DNA from: an uncultured Clostridia bacterium
Lineage (GTDB): Bacteria > Bacillota > Clostridia > Christensenellales > QALW01
Length of the DNA stretch: 9,981 nt
Direction of reading: 5' to 3'
Assembly: GCA_900550765.1 (NCBI GenBank)
Contig: URTC01000037.1
Coordinates: 1 to 9,981 of the forward strand
In this document: positions 8,408-9,981 of the stretch, one piece after another
Layout: each line of letters starts with the position of its first letter
Numbering within the stretch: the first letter of the stretch is position 1
Program-made: the position numbers and the translations under genes
Notes under the pieces: generated by a model
Told to the model about the DNA's origin: nothing
Seen by the model: only the letters and a program-made list of their open reading frames with translations
The model's database searches: none

Positions 8408-9412
8408 TACGGAATCAAGCGCATCAATATGTATGATGGACCCAGCGGGCTGGGCAGCAGCGGAACCTCCTGGCCGTGCCAAACGATCGTAGCCTGCACC
8501 TGGAATGTAGACTTGGCCAGCGCTATGGGCCTGGTAATCGGCGCCGAAGGTTATGTAAACCGCGTAGACCTTTGGCTGGCCCCCGGCCTCAACCTGCATA
8601 GAAATCCGCTGGCAGGCAGGAACTTTGAATACTACTCCGAAGATCCCTATCTTACTGCAGTTTTGGGTACGGCCGTAACAAAAGCAGCCCAGAGCATGGG
8701 CTTAGGCGTATGCATCAAACACTTTGTATGCAATGAAAAAGAAGCGGGCAAATTGGGCAGCGATTCCAGGGTATCAGAACGCGCCCTGCGGGAACTGTAT
8801 CTATATCCGTTTGAAAAAACGGTAAAAGAAGCAAAGCCTTTGGCAGTTATGAGTTCCTATAACATTTTAAACGGAATTGCCGTTTCGGAAAACGCGTCCC
8901 TTTTAACAAACATCCTGCGCGGCGAATGGGGCTTTGAGGGGTTTGTTTCCGGTGACTGGAACAATAATAAAAATGCTGTTGCCGAAGTAAATGCCGGTAA
9001 TACCGTGCGTCAGCCGGCATCCATGTGCAATATTGACGACCTTCTCCAGGCAATCCAGGCAGGAAAGATCACCCGTGAAACCTTGGAGGCAGGCGCACAG
9101 GATATTCTGTATTCCATAATGCGCATGCGTGCTTATTATACAACAGTAAATCTGTGCGGCGGGAATCATACGTTCACAGACGGCATATGTACACGCTGCC
9201 ACTGTGTAGACGAAACACGTATATCAGGCTTAAACACCATATTGCTGCAAGTATTAGATGACAGCTATAGTCAAATAGTTCCGCCCTCTGAAAGCAGCAG
9301 CCCGAAAGACGCGGGCGATATCAGCCTTATCCTCCTTCTCGCTATGCTGACCGCCTGTATAGGAGGAACTGTCATATTGTTGATTAAAAAACGTAACGTC
9401 TGTAATCGCTAA
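8408..9412 (+). CDS. GH3 N-terminal (TIM-barrel) domain with C-terminal membrane anchor; downstream part of the split gene
   Basis: The open frame resumes at 8408; its first ATG is 8429 (327 residues), but that ATG is inside the conserved barrel and has no ribosome binding site or signal peptide, so it is probably not an independent gene. Numbered from 8429, conserved GH3 features are YDGPSG (2-7), substrate-binding GRNFEYYSEDPYL (63-75), KHF (97-99), VSERALRELYLYPFE, VMSSYNILNG and GFEGFVSGDW with the nucleophile Asp176, where the usual reading is VSDW. After the barrel comes C243GGNHTFTDGIC254TRC257HC259, a Cys/His motif seen in clostridial surface proteins, then a PPSESSSPKDAGD linker, a hydrophobic span (~298-319) and the basic tail KKRNVCNR. 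This looks like a membrane or cell-wall anchor. With readthrough or reversion of the TAA the whole protein would be 1348 residues; as read, this part is probably unexpressed. Confidence 0.85.
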   Translation, partial: YGIKRINMYDGPSGLGSSGTSWPCQTIVACTWNVDLASAMGLVIGAEGYVNRVDLWLAPGLNLHRNPLAGRNFEYYSEDPYLTAVLGTAVTKAAQSMGLGVCIKHFVCNEKEAGKLGSDSRVSERALRELYLYPFEKTVKEAKPLAVMSSYNILNGIAVSENASLLTNILRGEWGFEGFVSGDWNNNKNAVAEVNAGNTVRQPASMCNIDDLLQAIQAGKITRETLEAGAQDILYSIMRMRAYYTTVNLCGGNHTFTDGICTRCHCVDETRISGLNTILLQVLDDSYSQIVPPSESSSPKDAGDISLILLLAMLTACIGGTVILLIKKRNVCNR

Positions 9413-9461
9413 CCTTCAAAACCTATGCCAAAAACTTGGCCGTAAAAAACACAAATAATTT

Positions 9462-9497
9462 CCAAAATCCCCCTTTACGGGGGATTTTGGTCGTTTT
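9462..9497 (+). terminator. Intrinsic terminator after the GH3 gene
   Basis: A perfect 12-bp stem, CCAAAATCCCCC (9462-9473) with GGGGGATTTTGG (9479-9490), has the five-base loop TTTAC and is followed by TCGTTTT. A smaller GCCAA/TTGGC stem lies upstream at 9427-9440. The T tract is interrupted but the stem is very strong. Confidence 0.88.
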
Positions 9498-9575
9498 AAA
9501 AAAGTTCCGCACCTCTTTTTACTTTTCTGATTCTTTCATTTTTTATAGCAAAATTCTTTTTTTTCTGAAAGGATA

Positions 9576-9584
9576 TGCTATAAT
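9576..9584 (+). promoter_or_regulatory. Extended -10 promoter for the decarboxylase gene
   Basis: A consensus TATAAT (9579-9584) is preceded by TG at 9576-9577, giving an extended -10. The region 16-19 bases upstream is T-rich without a good TTGACA, so the extended -10 probably carries recognition. The ATG lies 31 bases downstream. Confidence 0.75.
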
Positions 9585-9615
9585 AAGAAAAAAGTCCCGC
9601 AATGAAAGGATAACA

Positions 9616-9981
9616 ATGAAAACATTAAAGCAGCATTTAAAAGAACAAAATTATATTCCCATGCATATGCCCGGCCATAAGCGCAACGAAGAGTTTTCCA
9701 TGCTGGATGGTTATGATATTGATATGACTGAAATCAGCGGCTGTGACGATTTATATCATGCCGCCGGTGTTTTAAGGGAATCCATGTCCCGTACGGCAGA
9801 ACTGTATCGGTGCCGGCGCAGCTTTTATCTGGTAAACGGAAGCACCTGCGGTATTTTAGCGGGCATACACGCTGTATGCAGTAAAAACAGCAAGCTCATC
9901 CTGGCGCGCAATTGTCATAAAAGTATATATCATGCGGTTGAACTTCTGGAGCTGCAGCCGGTATATATCTATCCCGAAACA
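9616..9981 (+). CDS. Orn/Lys/Arg decarboxylase-family PLP enzyme, N-terminal part (3' end outside window)
   Basis: 122 residues are visible from ATG 9616, with AAAGGA at 9605-9610 five bases upstream. The start PMHMPGHKR (15-23), then IDMTEISGCDDLYHA, the cofactor-domain segment NGSTCGILAGIHAV (74-87) and NCHKSIYHAVEL (99-110) match the short Bacillus/Clostridia form of the Orn/Lys/Arg decarboxylase family, usually about 450-490 residues. These fold-type I PLP enzymes remove the carboxyl group from basic amino acids to make polyamines or their precursors in the cytosol. The PLP-binding lysine and substrate-specificity residues lie beyond the window, so arginine, lysine or ornithine cannot be distinguished. 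The very early PxHMPGHK indicates the short form lacking the wing domain. It has its own promoter and follows the strong GH3 terminator, so it is a separate transcription unit. Confidence 0.93.
   Translation, partial: MKTLKQHLKEQNYIPMHMPGHKRNEEFSMLDGYDIDMTEISGCDDLYHAAGVLRESMSRTAELYRCRRSFYLVNGSTCGILAGIHAVCSKNSKLILARNCHKSIYHAVELLELQPVYIYPET

Noticed and set aside
9602..9613. Four-codon micro-ORF ATG AAA GGA TAA before the decarboxylase
   Set aside because: It is formed by the ribosome binding site itself, and no upstream site would translate it.

Overview
The window looks like a chromosomal segment of a Gram-positive Clostridia-type bacterium (Bacillota), possibly an Oscillospirales/Ruminococcaceae relative. 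This rests on clear AGGA-type ribosome binding sites, sigma-A-like promoters with TG-extended -10 boxes, short intergenic gaps with strong intrinsic terminators, a secreted domain-swapped GH3 enzyme with a hydrophobic C-terminal anchor, and a short-form Orn/Lys/Arg decarboxylase. The taxonomic placement is inference; no rRNA or species marker is present.

Layout. (1) 1-2292: the 3' end of an F1Fo ATP synthase operon (atpG, partial; atpD; atpC), closed by a strong hairpin-plus-U terminator. (2) 2405-4324, minus strand: a complete thioredoxin-domain DUF255 (YyaL/SPATA20-type) protein, convergent with the atp operon. (3) 4324-4457: a divergent promoter region. (4) 4457-5245: an AraC-family regulator with an N-terminal cupin-like sensor, followed by a strong terminator. 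(5) 5366-9412: a very large secreted glycoside hydrolase family 3 reading frame interrupted by one in-frame TAA at 8405. (6) 9462-9497: a perfect 12-bp terminator. (7) 9616 to the end: the 5' part of an Orn/Lys/Arg decarboxylase-family gene with its own promoter.

The most interesting locus is the GH3 gene. Its domains are in swapped order: signal peptide, the usual C-terminal alpha/beta domain with FnIII-like domain, three tandem CBM6/35-like modules of about 155 residues, then the usual N-terminal TIM barrel with the nucleophile Asp, a Cys/His motif, and a C-terminal membrane segment resembling a degenerate sortase signal. The TAA separates the half carrying the presumed acid/base from the half carrying the nucleophile. 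Both sides stay in one frame and retain conserved residues, so this is a recent nonsense mutation, a sequence error, or (least likely) stop-codon readthrough. The adjacent AraC regulator is a plausible controller by proximity only.

I found no CRISPR array, mobile element, tRNA or rRNA. No stretch over 300 bases lacks a gene.
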